Below, piece after piece: positions 21,489-30,438 of a DNA stretch of 64,000 nucleotides. The translations under genes were made by a program, and so were the position numbers. The stretch spans positions 806,001 through 870,000 of the forward strand of contig NZ_CP148752.1 of the NCBI RefSeq assembly GCF_040448305.1, in the 5' to 3' direction. The notes below the pieces were generated by a model, which was given only the letters and a program-made list of their open reading frames with translations, did no database searches and was not told where the DNA came from. The DNA comes from Pseudomonas fluorescens (GTDB taxonomy: Bacteria; Pseudomonadota; Gammaproteobacteria; Pseudomonadales; Pseudomonadaceae). Within the stretch, counting starts at the first letter, position 1. Every line of letters starts with the position of its first letter.

Positions 21489-22340
21489 ATGACTTCTGTT
21501 CAGTCCTCGACCCGGTTGCCTTGCGGCAACCGGGTTCTTGATTTGGCCCAGACGCATGTCATGGGTATTCTCAATGTCACTCCTGATTCTTTCTCCGATG
21601 GTGGCCAATACAGCCAGCTCGACGCGGCCATGCGCCACGCTGAGGCCATGGTGGCGGCCGGCGCGACGCTGATCGATGTCGGTGGCGAATCTACCCGTCC
21701 TGGTGCCAGGGCGGTGTCGCCACTGGAAGAGTTGGAGCGCGTAGCGCCCATTGTCGAGCGCATCAGTCGCGAACTGGACGTCATCATCTCGGTCGACACC
21801 TCCACACCAGCGGTCATGCGTGAAACTGCGCGCCTGGGTGCCGGGTTGATCAATGACGTGCGTTCGTTGCGTCGCGATGGCGCCCTGGATGCTGCGGCAG
21901 CCACCGGGTTACCGGTTTGCCTGATGCATATGCTTGGAGAGCCAGGCGATATGCAGGACAATCCGCAGTATCACGACGTTACAAGGGAAGTCGGTGAGTT
22001 TCTCGCCGAGCGCATGCATCAGTGTTCATTGGTGGGAATTGCGGCTGAGCGGATCATTCTTGACCCCGGCTTTGGCTTCGCCAAAACCTTGCAGCACAAT
22101 CTGAGTTTGTTCAGACATATGGAAGCCCTGCATGCCTTGGGGCGACCCCTGTTGGTCGGGGTTTCGCGCAAGAGCATGATCGGCCAGGCGTTGAATCGTC
22201 CGGTGGGGGACCGACTGTATGGTGGTTTGGCGCTCGCGGCGCTGGCTTCAGTGAAGGGTGCGCGTATATTGCGCGTCCATGATGTAGCCGAAACAATGGA
22301 TGTGGTGCGGATGATTGCCGCAGTGGAATCAGCCGAATAA
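21489..22340 (+). CDS. folP: Dihydropteroate synthase FolP
   Basis: The protein has 283 residues in a TIM barrel. Family signatures are HVMGILNVTPDSFSDGG (pterin/pyrophosphate loop), VDVGGESTRPGARAVSPLEE, and the later LDPGFGFAKTLQHNL and VGVSRKSMIG. It condenses p-aminobenzoate with hydroxymethyl-dihydropterin diphosphate and is the sulfonamide target. It starts 8 bp after ftsH and 16 bp before glmM, so the genes are probably one transcript. Codons 8-16 contain a strong inverted repeat (see 21510-21535). Confidence 0.97.
   Translation: MTSVQSSTRLPCGNRVLDLAQTHVMGILNVTPDSFSDGGQYSQLDAAMRHAEAMVAAGATLIDVGGESTRPGARAVSPLEELERVAPIVERISRELDVIISVDTSTPAVMRETARLGAGLINDVRSLRRDGALDAAAATGLPVCLMHMLGEPGDMQDNPQYHDVTREVGEFLAERMHQCSLVGIAAERIILDPGFGFAKTLQHNLSLFRHMEALHALGRPLLVGVSRKSMIGQALNRPVGDRLYGGLALAALASVKGARILRVHDVAETMDVVRMIAAVESAE
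21510..21535 (+). repeat. Terminator-like inverted repeat inside the folP start region
   Basis: ACCCGGTTGCC, then TTGC, then GGCAACCGGGT form a perfect 11-bp stem followed by TCTTGATTT. It lies within folP codons 8-16, which encode the conserved RLPCGNRVL segment. It may be fortuitous, or it may reduce read-through or translation from ftsH into folP. Confidence 0.6.
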
Positions 22341-22356
22341 GAATGATGGAGCACTT

Positions 22357-23694
22357 ATGAGCAAAAAATATTTTGGCACCGATGGTATTCGTGGGCGTGT
22401 CGGTGAATACCCGATTACTCCTGATTTCATGCTCAAGCTCGGCTGGGCTGCAGGTATGGCGTTCCGCAAGATGGGCGCCTGCAAGGTATTGGTAGGTAAG
22501 GACACCCGGATCTCCGGTTACATGTTCGAGTCTGCGCTTGAAGCAGGGCTGACGTCGGCAGGTGCTGATGTGATGCTCCTTGGGCCTATGCCGACCCCGG
22601 CGATTGCCTACCTGACGCGTACCTTTCATGCCGAAGCTGGCATCGTGATCAGTGCGTCGCACAATCCGCATGATGACAATGGCATCAAGTTCTTCTCCGG
22701 CAATGGCACCAAGCTGCCGGATGAAGTCGAACACATGATCGAAGAGCTGCTCGATACCCCAATGACTGTGGTTGAGTCGAGCAAGATCGGCAAGGTGTCG
22801 CGAATCAATGACGCGTCGGGTCGGTATATCGAATTCTGCAAGAGCAGTGTGCCGACCGGTACCAGCTTTACCGGCCTCAAGATTGTGATCGACTGCGCCC
22901 ATGGTGCGACCTACAAAGTGGCGCCGAGCGTGTTTCGTGAGTTGGGTGCCGAAGTCGTGGTCTTGTCCGCGCAGCCCAACGGTTTGAATATCAATGACAA
23001 CTGCGGCTCGACCCATATGGGGCAACTGCAGGCCGCTGTGCTGGCTGAACACGCCGATCTGGGTATCGCCTTCGATGGTGATGGCGACCGGGTGTTGATG
23101 GTGGATCACACGGGGGCGATCGTCGATGGTGATGAGTTGCTGTTCATCATTGCTCGCGACCTGCATGAGCGAGACAAGCTGCAAGGTGGTGTAGTCGGTA
23201 CACTGATGAGCAACCTGGGGTTGGAGTTGGCCTTGGCCGACCTGGCGATTCCATTTGTCCGCGCCAATGTTGGTGATCGTTATGTGATTGCTGATCTGCT
23301 GGAGCGCAACTGGCTGGTCGGTGGCGAAAATTCGGGTCATATCGTTTGCTTCAATTACACCACCACTGGTGATGCGATTATCGCCGCGTTGCAGGTGCTG
23401 AAGGCGTTGAAAGCCCGTGGGCAAGGTTTGGCTGAGGCGCGTCAGGCGCTGCGCAAGTGCCCTCAGGTGCTGATCAATGTGCGTTTCGGTGGCGGCGCAA
23501 GCCCGCTCGACCATCCGTCGGTCAAGGAAGCCAGCGAACGTGTGACCAAGGCCATGGCAGGCCGGGGGCGTGTGCTGTTGCGCAAGTCCGGAACCGAACC
23601 ACTGGTGCGTGTGATGGTCGAAGGCGAAGACGAAACGCAGGTTCGTGGCTATGCCGAAGAGCTGGCAAAACTGGTTACTGAAGTTTCTGCCTGA
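22357..23694 (+). CDS. glmM: Phosphoglucosamine mutase GlmM
   Basis: The protein has 445 residues, the usual length. The phosphoserine catalytic site is ISASHNPHDDNG with Ser101. The metal loop FDGDGDRVLMVD and sugar-binding GENSGH are present, and a C-terminal phosphate-binding RKSGTEPLVRVM closes the domain set. It converts glucosamine-6-P to glucosamine-1-P for UDP-GlcNAc, feeding peptidoglycan and LPS. The ATG at 22357 (MSKKYFGTDGIRG) is the family start. Confidence 0.98.
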   Translation: MSKKYFGTDGIRGRVGEYPITPDFMLKLGWAAGMAFRKMGACKVLVGKDTRISGYMFESALEAGLTSAGADVMLLGPMPTPAIAYLTRTFHAEAGIVISASHNPHDDNGIKFFSGNGTKLPDEVEHMIEELLDTPMTVVESSKIGKVSRINDASGRYIEFCKSSVPTGTSFTGLKIVIDCAHGATYKVAPSVFRELGAEVVVLSAQPNGLNINDNCGSTHMGQLQAAVLAEHADLGIAFDGDGDRVLMVDHTGAIVDGDELLFIIARDLHERDKLQGGVVGTLMSNLGLELALADLAIPFVRANVGDRYVIADLLERNWLVGGENSGHIVCFNYTTTGDAIIAALQVLKALKARGQGLAEARQALRKCPQVLINVRFGGGASPLDHPSVKEASERVTKAMAGRGRVLLRKSGTEPLVRVMVEGEDETQVRGYAEELAKLVTEVSA

Positions 23695-23760
23695 ATTCGG
23701 CTTGCCAGCCTTGATTGTGTTGGGTAACATCTGCGCCCACTTTGACCGACGAGGTACAGC

Positions 23761-24516
23761 ATGCGTCGCCCTATGGTAGCTGGTAACTGGAAGATGCACG
23801 GTACCCGCGCCAGCGTCGCTGAGCTGATCAACGGCCTTCGTGACTTGGCCTTGCCGAGCGATGTTGATGTTGCGGTATTCCCGCCTTGCCTGCATATCAA
23901 TCAAGTGATTGATGGTCTGGAAGGAAAGTCGATTTCGGTCGGCGCGCAGAATTCTGCGGTGGAATCCGGACAAGGTGCGTTGACCGGTGAAGTTGCACCG
24001 AGTCAGTTGGTGGATGCAGGTTGTTCCCTGGTGCTTGTCGGGCACTCCGAACGCCGCCAGATCATGGGCGAGCAGGACGGAATGCTGATCCGCAAGTTCG
24101 CAGCGGCACAGGCATGTGGCTTGATTCCGGTGTTGTGCATAGGGGAAACCCTTGAGCAGCGTGAAGCCGGAAAGACTCTTGAGGTTGTCTCGCGTCAGCT
24201 GGGCAGTATCATTGAGGAGCTGGGTGTCGGTGCCTTTGCCAAGGCGGTGATCGCTTACGAGCCGGTCTGGGCCATTGGCACCGGGCTGACTGCAACGCCA
24301 CAACAGGCGCAGGATGTGCACGCAGCCATTCGCGCCCAGTTGGCGGCAGAGAATTCTGAAGTCGCGCAAGGTGTGCGGCTTCTATACGGCGGCAGCGTGA
24401 AGGCGGCCAATGCGGTCGAACTGTTCGGCATGCCGGATATCGATGGGGGCCTGATTGGTGGGGCTTCCCTGAATGCAGATGAGTTCGGTGCGATTTGTCG
24501 CGCCGCGGGAAACTGA
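23761..24516 (+). CDS. tpiA: Triosephosphate isomerase TpiA
   Basis: The protein has 251 residues in a TIM barrel. Catalytic residues are Lys11 (GNWKMHG), His95 (VGHSERR) and Glu167 in the signature AYEPVWAIGTG. The phosphate loop GGSVKAANA is intact. It interconverts dihydroxyacetone phosphate and glyceraldehyde-3-P. The start follows a GAGG at about 23749. secG begins 4 bp downstream, and the glmM-tpiA-secG order is conserved in pseudomonads. Confidence 0.98.
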   Translation: MRRPMVAGNWKMHGTRASVAELINGLRDLALPSDVDVAVFPPCLHINQVIDGLEGKSISVGAQNSAVESGQGALTGEVAPSQLVDAGCSLVLVGHSERRQIMGEQDGMLIRKFAAAQACGLIPVLCIGETLEQREAGKTLEVVSRQLGSIIEELGVGAFAKAVIAYEPVWAIGTGLTATPQQAQDVHAAIRAQLAAENSEVAQGVRLLYGGSVKAANAVELFGMPDIDGGLIGGASLNADEFGAICRAAGN

Positions 24517-24520
24517 AAAA

Positions 24521-24904
24521 ATGCTGGAAACAGTCGTAGTCGTTTTTCATCTGCTGGGTGCATTGGGCGTAGTAGCTCTGGTTTTGCTGCAGCAGGGTAA
24601 AGGTGCGGATGCTGGCGCGTCTTTCGGAGCAGGTGCTTCAAATACTGTGTTCGGAAGCCAAGGTTCCTCTACCTTTCTTAGTAAGTTTACTGCTATACTT
24701 GCCGCAGGTTTTTTCATAACCAGCTTGGGGTTAGGTTACTTTGCTAAAGAGAAGGCTGAACAGCTGACTCAAGTAGGTCTCCCAAATCCAGCGGTACTGG
24801 AAGTTCCAAAGCAACAACCGGCTTCTGATGATGTCCCGGTGCTTCAAGAGCAAAAGTCGGCTACTCCAGCGACTGACGTACCTCCAGCTCAAGAGCAGAA
24901 GTAA
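24521..24904 (+). CDS. secG: Preprotein translocase subunit SecG
   Basis: The protein has 127 residues. Two membrane helices (about 3-23, TVVVVFHLLGALGVVALVLL, and 52-72) flank a Gly/Ser-rich cytoplasmic loop with QQGKGADAGASFGAGASNTV. A Pro/Gln/Glu-rich C-terminal tail is longer than in E. coli, as is usual in pseudomonads. SecG assists SecYE/SecA protein export. The tRNA-Leu gene begins 22 bp after the stop. Confidence 0.94.
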   Translation: MLETVVVVFHLLGALGVVALVLLQQGKGADAGASFGAGASNTVFGSQGSSTFLSKFTAILAAGFFITSLGLGYFAKEKAEQLTQVGLPNPAVLEVPKQQPASDDVPVLQEQKSATPATDVPPAQEQK

Positions 24905-24926
24905 GAAGAGTTTCAAACGTAGTATT

Positions 24927-25012
24927 GCCGAGGTGGTGGAATTGGTAGACACGCAACCTTGAGGTGGTTGTGCCCATAGGGTGTAGGGGTTCGAGTCCCC
25001 TTCTCGGTACCA
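24927..25012 (+). tRNA. tRNA-Leu (anticodon GAG)
   Basis: 86 nt with CCA encoded. It has a class II structure with a long variable arm. The anticodon stem CAACC/GGTTG encloses the loop TTGAGGT with GAG at 24961-24963, reading CUC and CUU. The T-arm is GGGGTTCGAGTCCCC. The acceptor stem closes with one G-U at each end. Confidence 0.97.
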
Positions 25013-25024
25013 ATTAGTCAGGAG

Positions 25025-25047
25025 AGCCCGCTGTTGCGGGCTTTCTT
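25025..25047 (+). terminator. Terminator after tRNA-Leu
   Basis: The stem AGCCCGC / GCGGGCT with loop TGTT is followed by TTCTT, 12 nt past the tRNA-Leu CCA end. Confidence 0.85.
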
Positions 25048-25109
25048 GCAGGTGGAAGGTTACATTGACCCTGTAGGGGATCGGTCGTATACTTCCGCCC
25101 CAGCTTTGT

Positions 25110-25186
<77 letters not shown>

Positions 25187-25194
25187 GTTTAAGG

Positions 25195-25216
25195 AGCCCC
25201 TTTTAAGGGGCTTTTT
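25195..25216 (+). terminator. Terminator after metY
   Basis: AGCCCC TTTTAA GGGGCT followed by TTTTG forms a compact hairpin 8 nt after the tRNA end. It would let the tRNA be made in excess over the downstream nusA operon. Confidence 0.85.
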
Positions 25217-25233
25217 GTTAGCTGGACACTTTC

Positions 25234-25284
25234 AACGCCGCTGTTCGACGGCGTTTCAAGGATGGGCGTTTCGCCCATTTTTTT
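25234..25284 (+). terminator. Tandem hairpins ahead of rimP
   Basis: ACGCCG...CGGCGT (25235-25255) is followed closely by ATGGGCG TTT CGCCCAT and a T-rich run (25262-25284). The second is a strong intrinsic terminator 40 bp before the rimP start, so rimP-nusA expression needs read-through or a promoter inside this short space. Confidence 0.75.
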
Positions 25285-25324
25285 ATTTTGCATAGCATGC
25301 ACATACATGCACTAGGGGGTTCAG

Positions 25325-25783
25325 GTGTCGAGCAAGCTAGAAGAGTTGCAGGCCTTGCTGGCCCCGGTGGTCGTGGCCCTAGGCTATGAATGCTGGGGTA
25401 TCGAGTTTTCGGCTCAGGGTCGTCACTCGATGTTGCGCGTTTATATCGATAAAGAAGGCGGCGTGCTGGTGGACGATTGCGCCATCGTCAGCCGTCAGAT
25501 CAGCGGTGTGCTGGATGTTGAAGATCCAATCTCCGTTGAATACACCCTTGAAGTTTCCTCGCCTGGCATGGAACGCCCGCTGTTCACTCTTGAGCAGTTT
25601 GCAAAATTTGCCGGTGAACAAGTGAAGATCAAGCTGCGCTCGCCTTTTGAAGGACGACGCAACTTTCAGGGCCTTCTGCGCGGCGTAGAAGAGCAGGATG
25701 TCGTGGTGCAGGTAGAAGACCATGAGTTCCTGTTGCCGATCGATATGATCGACAAGGCCAACATTATTCCCAGTTTTGACTGA
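25325..25783 (+). CDS. rimP: Ribosome maturation factor RimP
   Basis: The protein has 152 residues. The N-terminal alpha/beta domain shows YECWGIEFSAQGRHSMLRVY and the conserved CAIVSRQISGVLDVEDPI. VSSPGMERPLFTLEQF leads into a C-terminal SH3-like domain. RimP is needed for 30S subunit maturation. The start is GTG at 25325, preceded by GGGGG. It is the first gene of the rimP-nusA-infB-rbfA-truB-rpsO-pnp cluster. Confidence 0.96.
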   Translation: MSSKLEELQALLAPVVVALGYECWGIEFSAQGRHSMLRVYIDKEGGVLVDDCAIVSRQISGVLDVEDPISVEYTLEVSSPGMERPLFTLEQFAKFAGEQVKIKLRSPFEGRRNFQGLLRGVEEQDVVVQVEDHEFLLPIDMIDKANIIPSFD

Positions 25784-25842
25784 GGCGTGCCAGATACTGC
25801 GGATCCCGCGGATCCAATGGCTTGCGAAAGGCGAGGCGTACG

Positions 25843-27324
25843 ATGAGCAAAGAAGTACTGCTGGTTGTTGAGTCGGTATCCAATGAAAAGGGCGTACCGG
25901 CAAACGTTATTTTTGAAGCGCTGGAGCTGGCTCTGGCCACTGCTACCAAAAAGCGTTTCGAAGACGAAGTTGATCTGCGTGTGGAAATCAATCGCCACAC
26001 GGGTGCATACGAGACATTCCGTCGCTGGACGGTCGTCGAAGAAGCAGACCTGGACGATCCGGCCATCGAAACCTGGCCGAGCAAGGTTGCCGAAACGCAT
26101 CCTGGCGCCAAGGTCGGTGATGTCGTAGAAGAGAAAATCGAGTCCATCGAGTTCGGCCGCATTGCTGCACAGACTGCCAAGCAAGTCATTGTGCAGAAAG
26201 TTCGCGAAGCCGAGCGCGCTCAGGTTGTTGACGCTTACCGCGAGCGCCTGGGTGAAATCATCTCCGGCACCGTGAAAAAAGTCACCCGCGACAACGTGAT
26301 CGTTGATCTGGGCAACAACGCTGAAGCGTTGCTGGCCCGCGAAGACATCATTTCTCGCGAAACTTTCCGGGTTGGCGTGCGTCTGCGTGCGCTGCTCAAG
26401 GAAATCCGCACCGAGAACCGCGGCCCGCAGTTGATCCTGTCGCGCACCGCGCCGGAAATGCTGATCGAGTTGTTCCGCATCGAAGTGCCGGAAATTGCCG
26501 AAGGCCTGATCGAAGTGATGGCTGCGTCCCGTGATCCGGGTTCGCGCGCCAAGATCGCTGTTCGCTCCAAGGACAAACGCATTGACCCGCAGGGCGCTTG
26601 CATTGGTATGCGCGGTTCGCGCGTCCAGGCAGTGTCGGGTGAGTTGGGCGGTGAGCGTGTTGATATCGTTCTGTGGGACGACAACCCGGCTCAGTTCGTG
26701 ATCAACGCCATGTCCCCGGCCGAGGTTGCGGCAATTATCGTTGACGAAGATGCCCACGCAATGGACATCGCCGTTGGCGCAGACAATCTGGCTCAGGCCA
26801 TCGGTCGCGGTGGTCAGAACGTGCGTCTGGCTAGCCAGTTGACTGGCTGGACCCTGAACGTGATGACCGAATCGGACATCCAGGCTAAACAGCAAGCGGA
26901 AACCGGCGACATCCTGCGCAACTTCATCGACGAGCTGGAAGTCGACGAAGATCTGGCACAGGTGCTGGTGGACGAAGGCTTCACCAGCCTGGAAGAGATT
27001 GCCTACGTACCGTTGGAAGAAATGCTCAACATCGACGGCTTTGACGAAGATACCGTCAACGAGCTTCGCGCTCGTGCCAAGGATCGCTTGTTGACCAAAG
27101 CCATCGCTACTGAGGAAAAGCTGGCAGACGCCCATCCGGCCGAAGACCTGCTCTCGCTTGAGGGTATGGACAAGGATTTGGCGATGGAACTGGCGGTGCG
27201 CGGCGTAATTACCCGCGAAGACCTGGCCGAGCAGTCTATTGACGACCTGCTCGACATCGACGGCATTGACGATGATCGTGCCGGCAAGTTGATCATGGCC
27301 GCCCGAGCCCACTGGTTCGAGTAA
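25843..27324 (+). CDS. nusA: Transcription termination/antitermination factor NusA
   Basis: The protein has 493 residues. The N-terminal RNA polymerase-binding domain (1-125, MSKEVLLVVESVSNEKGVPA) is followed by an S1 domain (about 135-200). KH1 and KH2 follow (ACIGMRGSRVQAVSGELGGE; AIGRGGQNVRLASQLTGW). Two C-terminal acidic helix-hairpin repeats (LVDEGFTSLEEIAYVPLEEM and its copy) match the AR1/AR2 arrangement of gamma-proteobacteria. The ATG at 25843 fits the family; upstream in-frame codons from 25822 are not needed. Confidence 0.98.
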   Translation: MSKEVLLVVESVSNEKGVPANVIFEALELALATATKKRFEDEVDLRVEINRHTGAYETFRRWTVVEEADLDDPAIETWPSKVAETHPGAKVGDVVEEKIESIEFGRIAAQTAKQVIVQKVREAERAQVVDAYRERLGEIISGTVKKVTRDNVIVDLGNNAEALLAREDIISRETFRVGVRLRALLKEIRTENRGPQLILSRTAPEMLIELFRIEVPEIAEGLIEVMAASRDPGSRAKIAVRSKDKRIDPQGACIGMRGSRVQAVSGELGGERVDIVLWDDNPAQFVINAMSPAEVAAIIVDEDAHAMDIAVGADNLAQAIGRGGQNVRLASQLTGWTLNVMTESDIQAKQQAETGDILRNFIDELEVDEDLAQVLVDEGFTSLEEIAYVPLEEMLNIDGFDEDTVNELRARAKDRLLTKAIATEEKLADAHPAEDLLSLEGMDKDLAMELAVRGVITREDLAEQSIDDLLDIDGIDDDRAGKLIMAARAHWFE

Positions 27325-27351
27325 TTAGGCGCGGCCTGAGGAGAGAAATGC

Positions 27352-29874
27352 ATGACGCAAGTCACGGTGAAACAACTGGCCGATGAGGTCAAAACACCGG
27401 TAGAGCGCCTGTTGCAGCAGATGCGTGAGGCAGGTCTGCCGCACACCGCCGCCGAAGAACATGTGACTGACAGTGAGAAGCAATCGTTGCTGACTCACTT
27501 GAAAAGCAGCCACAAGGCGAAAGTGGAAGAACCACGCAAGATTACGCTGCAGCGTAAAACCACCAGCACCCTGCGTGTTGCTGGCAGCAAAAGCATCAGC
27601 GTTGAAGTACGCAAGAAGAAAGTCTTCGTACAGCGCAGCCCGGAAGAAATCGAAGCCGAGCGCAAGCGTGAACTGGATGAACGACGCGCAGTAGAAAATG
27701 CTGCTCGTCAGAAGGCTGAAGAAGAAGCCAAGCGTCGCGCCGAAGAAGACGCGCGTCGCCAGCCTGCTGCGCCGACCGCTCAAGCCGTACCTGTTGCAGC
27801 GTCTGCTGTGGTGGCCGAGCCAGTTCGCGAAAGCGCACCGGTTGTGGCGGCTGCTCCGGCTCCTGCGGCCGATACCCGCAAGCGTGACGAACAGCGTCGT
27901 CCGGACAAGCCACGTGCCGACGACAGCAATCGTCGCGGTAGCGGCGATGGCGAGCGCAAAAACGCTCCGCATCGTGCTTCGGTCAAGGAAAAGGCACCGG
28001 CTCCACGCGTTGCCCCACGTACTACCGACGAAGAAAGCGATGGCTTCCGTCGTGGTGGTCGCGGCAAGGCCAAGCTGAAGAAGCGCAACGCCCACGGTTT
28101 CCAGAGCCCAACCGGCCCTGTCGTGCGCGAAGTGAAGATCGGCGAAACCATCACTGTTGGCGACCTCGCCCAGCAGATGTCGGTGAAGGCTGCTGAAATC
28201 ATCAAGTTCATGTTCAAACTGGGTACTCCAGCGACCATCAACCAGGTACTGGATCAGGAAACTGCCCAGCTGGTGGCTGAAGAGCTGGGCCACAAAGTGA
28301 CCCTGGTCAGCGACACCGCCCTGGAAGATTCCCTGGCCGAGTCCCTGAAGTTTGAAGGCGAGGCAGTTTCCCGTGCACCAGTCGTGACCGTAATGGGCCA
28401 CGTTGACCACGGTAAGACTTCCCTGCTCGACTATATCCGTCGTGCCAAGGTAGCTGCTGGCGAAGCCGGTGGTATCACCCAGCACATCGGCGCGTACCAC
28501 GTTGAAACCGACCGTGGCATGGTGACGTTCCTCGACACCCCAGGTCACGCTGCGTTTACCGCAATGCGTGCCCGTGGTGCCAAGGCGACCGATATCGTGA
28601 TCCTGGTGGTTGCAGCGGACGACGGCGTGATGCCGCAGACCATTGAAGCTGTTCAGCATGCCAAGGCTGCGGGTGTTCCGCTGGTCGTGGCGGTGAACAA
28701 GATCGACAAGCCGGGCGCCGATCTCGATCGCATCCGTAGCGAACTGTCGGTTCACGGCGTGACGTCGGAAGAGTGGGGTGGTGACACTCCGTTCGTACCG
28801 GTCTCGGCGAAGATGGGTACTGGCGTCGACGAACTGCTCGAAGCGGTACTGCTGCAAGCCGAAGTTCTGGAACTGACTGCAACTCCATCGGCTCCTGGCC
28901 GTGGCGTCGTGGTTGAATCCCGTCTCGACAAGGGCCGTGGTCCGGTGGCTACCGTTCTGGTTCAAGACGGTACCCTGCGTCAGGGCGACATGGTCCTGGT
29001 CGGTTCGAACTATGGTCGCGTTCGCGCCATGCTCGACGAGAACGGCAAGTCAATCAAGGAAGCCGGTCCGGCCATCCCTGTCGAGATCCTCGGCCTGGAC
29101 GGTACTCCGGATGCTGGCGACGAGATGAGCGTGGTTGCCGACGAGAAGAAAGCCCGTGAAGTGGCTCTGTTCCGTCAAGGCAAGTTCCGCGAAGTCAAGC
29201 TGGCTCGCGCTCACGCCGGCAAGCTGGAAAACATCTTCGAAAACATGGGCCAGGAAGAGAAGAAGACGCTCAACATCGTCCTCAAATCCGACGTCCGTGG
29301 CTCGTTGGAAGCGTTGAACGGTGCCTTGAACGGCCTGGGTAACGACGAAGTGCAAGTGCGTGTAGTGGGTGGCGGTGTCGGTGGTATCACCGAATCCGAC
29401 GCCAACCTGGCACTGGCCTCCAACGCTGTACTGTTCGGCTTCAACGTGCGTGCCGATGCCGGCGCGCGCAAGATCGTCGAGCAGGAAGGTCTGGATATGC
29501 GTTACTACAACGTGATCTACGACATCATCGAAGACGTCAAGAAAGCCCTGACCGGTATGCTAGGCAGCGATGTTCGCGAGAACATCCTGGGCATCGCCGA
29601 AGTGCGTGACGTGTTCCGTTCGCCGAAGTTTGGCGCGATCGCCGGTTGCATGGTTATCGAAGGTGTTGTGCACCGTAACCGTCCAATCCGTGTACTGCGT
29701 GAAGACATCGTTATCTTCGAAGGCGAGCTGGAATCCCTGCGCCGCTTCAAGGATGACGCTTCCGAAGTACGTGCCGGCATGGAATGCGGTATCGGCGTGA
29801 AGAGCTACAACGACGTCAAGGTCGGTGACAAGATCGAAGTCTTCGAGAAGGTGCAGGTTGCTCGCAGCCTCTAA
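27352..29874 (+). CDS. infB: Translation initiation factor IF-2
   Basis: The protein has 840 residues. An N-terminal IF2-N subdomain (MTQVTVKQLADEVKTPVERL) is followed by a long charged linker rich in Arg/Glu/Ala (about 95-245) and a second IF2-N motif near 265. The GTPase domain has G1 GHVDHGKT at 349-356, DTPGHAAF and NKIDKPGAD. C1/C2 domains follow and bind fMet-tRNA. Adjacent to the initiator tRNA gene's operon, it completes an initiation-focused cluster. Internal starts giving shorter IF2 forms are known in other bacteria; I cannot confirm one here. Confidence 0.98.
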   Translation: MTQVTVKQLADEVKTPVERLLQQMREAGLPHTAAEEHVTDSEKQSLLTHLKSSHKAKVEEPRKITLQRKTTSTLRVAGSKSISVEVRKKKVFVQRSPEEIEAERKRELDERRAVENAARQKAEEEAKRRAEEDARRQPAAPTAQAVPVAASAVVAEPVRESAPVVAAAPAPAADTRKRDEQRRPDKPRADDSNRRGSGDGERKNAPHRASVKEKAPAPRVAPRTTDEESDGFRRGGRGKAKLKKRNAHGFQSPTGPVVREVKIGETITVGDLAQQMSVKAAEIIKFMFKLGTPATINQVLDQETAQLVAEELGHKVTLVSDTALEDSLAESLKFEGEAVSRAPVVTVMGHVDHGKTSLLDYIRRAKVAAGEAGGITQHIGAYHVETDRGMVTFLDTPGHAAFTAMRARGAKATDIVILVVAADDGVMPQTIEAVQHAKAAGVPLVVAVNKIDKPGADLDRIRSELSVHGVTSEEWGGDTPFVPVSAKMGTGVDELLEAVLLQAEVLELTATPSAPGRGVVVESRLDKGRGPVATVLVQDGTLRQGDMVLVGSNYGRVRAMLDENGKSIKEAGPAIPVEILGLDGTPDAGDEMSVVADEKKAREVALFRQGKFREVKLARAHAGKLENIFENMGQEEKKTLNIVLKSDVRGSLEALNGALNGLGNDEVQVRVVGGGVGGITESDANLALASNAVLFGFNVRADAGARKIVEQEGLDMRYYNVIYDIIEDVKKALTGMLGSDVRENILGIAEVRDVFRSPKFGAIAGCMVIEGVVHRNRPIRVLREDIVIFEGELESLRRFKDDASEVRAGMECGIGVKSYNDVKVGDKIEVFEKVQVARSL

Positions 29875-29945
29875 CTCGCGCACTTCAAGAGCCGTGATGG
29901 GCCGCCGCATGCAAATGCGTAGTTCGTCACCCGGACTCTAAACGC

Positions 29946-29979
29946 AACGCCCGGTCTGGCTTCTGTCAGGCCGGGCGTT
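29946..29979 (+). terminator. Hairpin between infB and rbfA
   Basis: AACGCCCGG-T-CTG pairs with CAG-G-CCGGGCGTT around the 8-nt loop GCTTCTGT. Only TTT follows, so termination would be partial. It may be a processing or stabilizing element in a 159 bp gap that otherwise holds nothing recognizable. Confidence 0.6.
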
Positions 29980-30033
29980 TGCCGCTTTCAGACCACACGG
30001 GTTTCACCGTGGGGCAGTTACAGGTAACAAGAC

Positions 30034-30435
30034 ATGGCAAAAGAATATAGCCGTACCCAGCGTATCGGCGATCAGATGCAGCGCGAGCTGGCACAACTGA
30101 TCCGTCGTGAAGTCAAAGACCCGCGCGTCGGCCTGGTCACCATTACCGCAGTGGAAGTCAGCCGTGACGTCGGTCACGCCAAGATTTTCATCACTGTGAT
30201 GGGGCAGGACAGCGCCGAAGAAATCGCACAAAGCATCAAGGTGCTGAACTCCGCCGCCGGTTTCCTGCGCATGCAGTTGGCTCGCGAGATGAAGCTGCGT
30301 AGCGTTCCTCAGCTGCACTTCCACTACGACGAAAGCGTCGTGCGTGGTGCGCATCTGTCGGCATTGATCGAGCGCGCAGTGGCTGAAGACAATCAGCATC
30401 CGGTTGTGGCAGAAGCCGAAGACACCAAGGAGTAA
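30034..30435 (+). CDS. rbfA: 30S ribosome-binding factor RbfA
   Basis: The protein has 133 residues with the KH-like fold of cold-shock ribosome assembly factors: RTQRIGDQMQRELAQLIRRE, VKDPRVGLVTITAVEVSRDV and the C-terminal SVPQLHFHYDESVVRGAHLS. It acts late in 16S 5'-end maturation. It ends 3 bp before truB, so the two are tightly coupled. Confidence 0.97.
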   Translation: MAKEYSRTQRIGDQMQRELAQLIRREVKDPRVGLVTITAVEVSRDVGHAKIFITVMGQDSAEEIAQSIKVLNSAAGFLRMQLAREMKLRSVPQLHFHYDESVVRGAHLSALIERAVAEDNQHPVVAEAEDTKE

Positions 30436-30438
30436 TCG

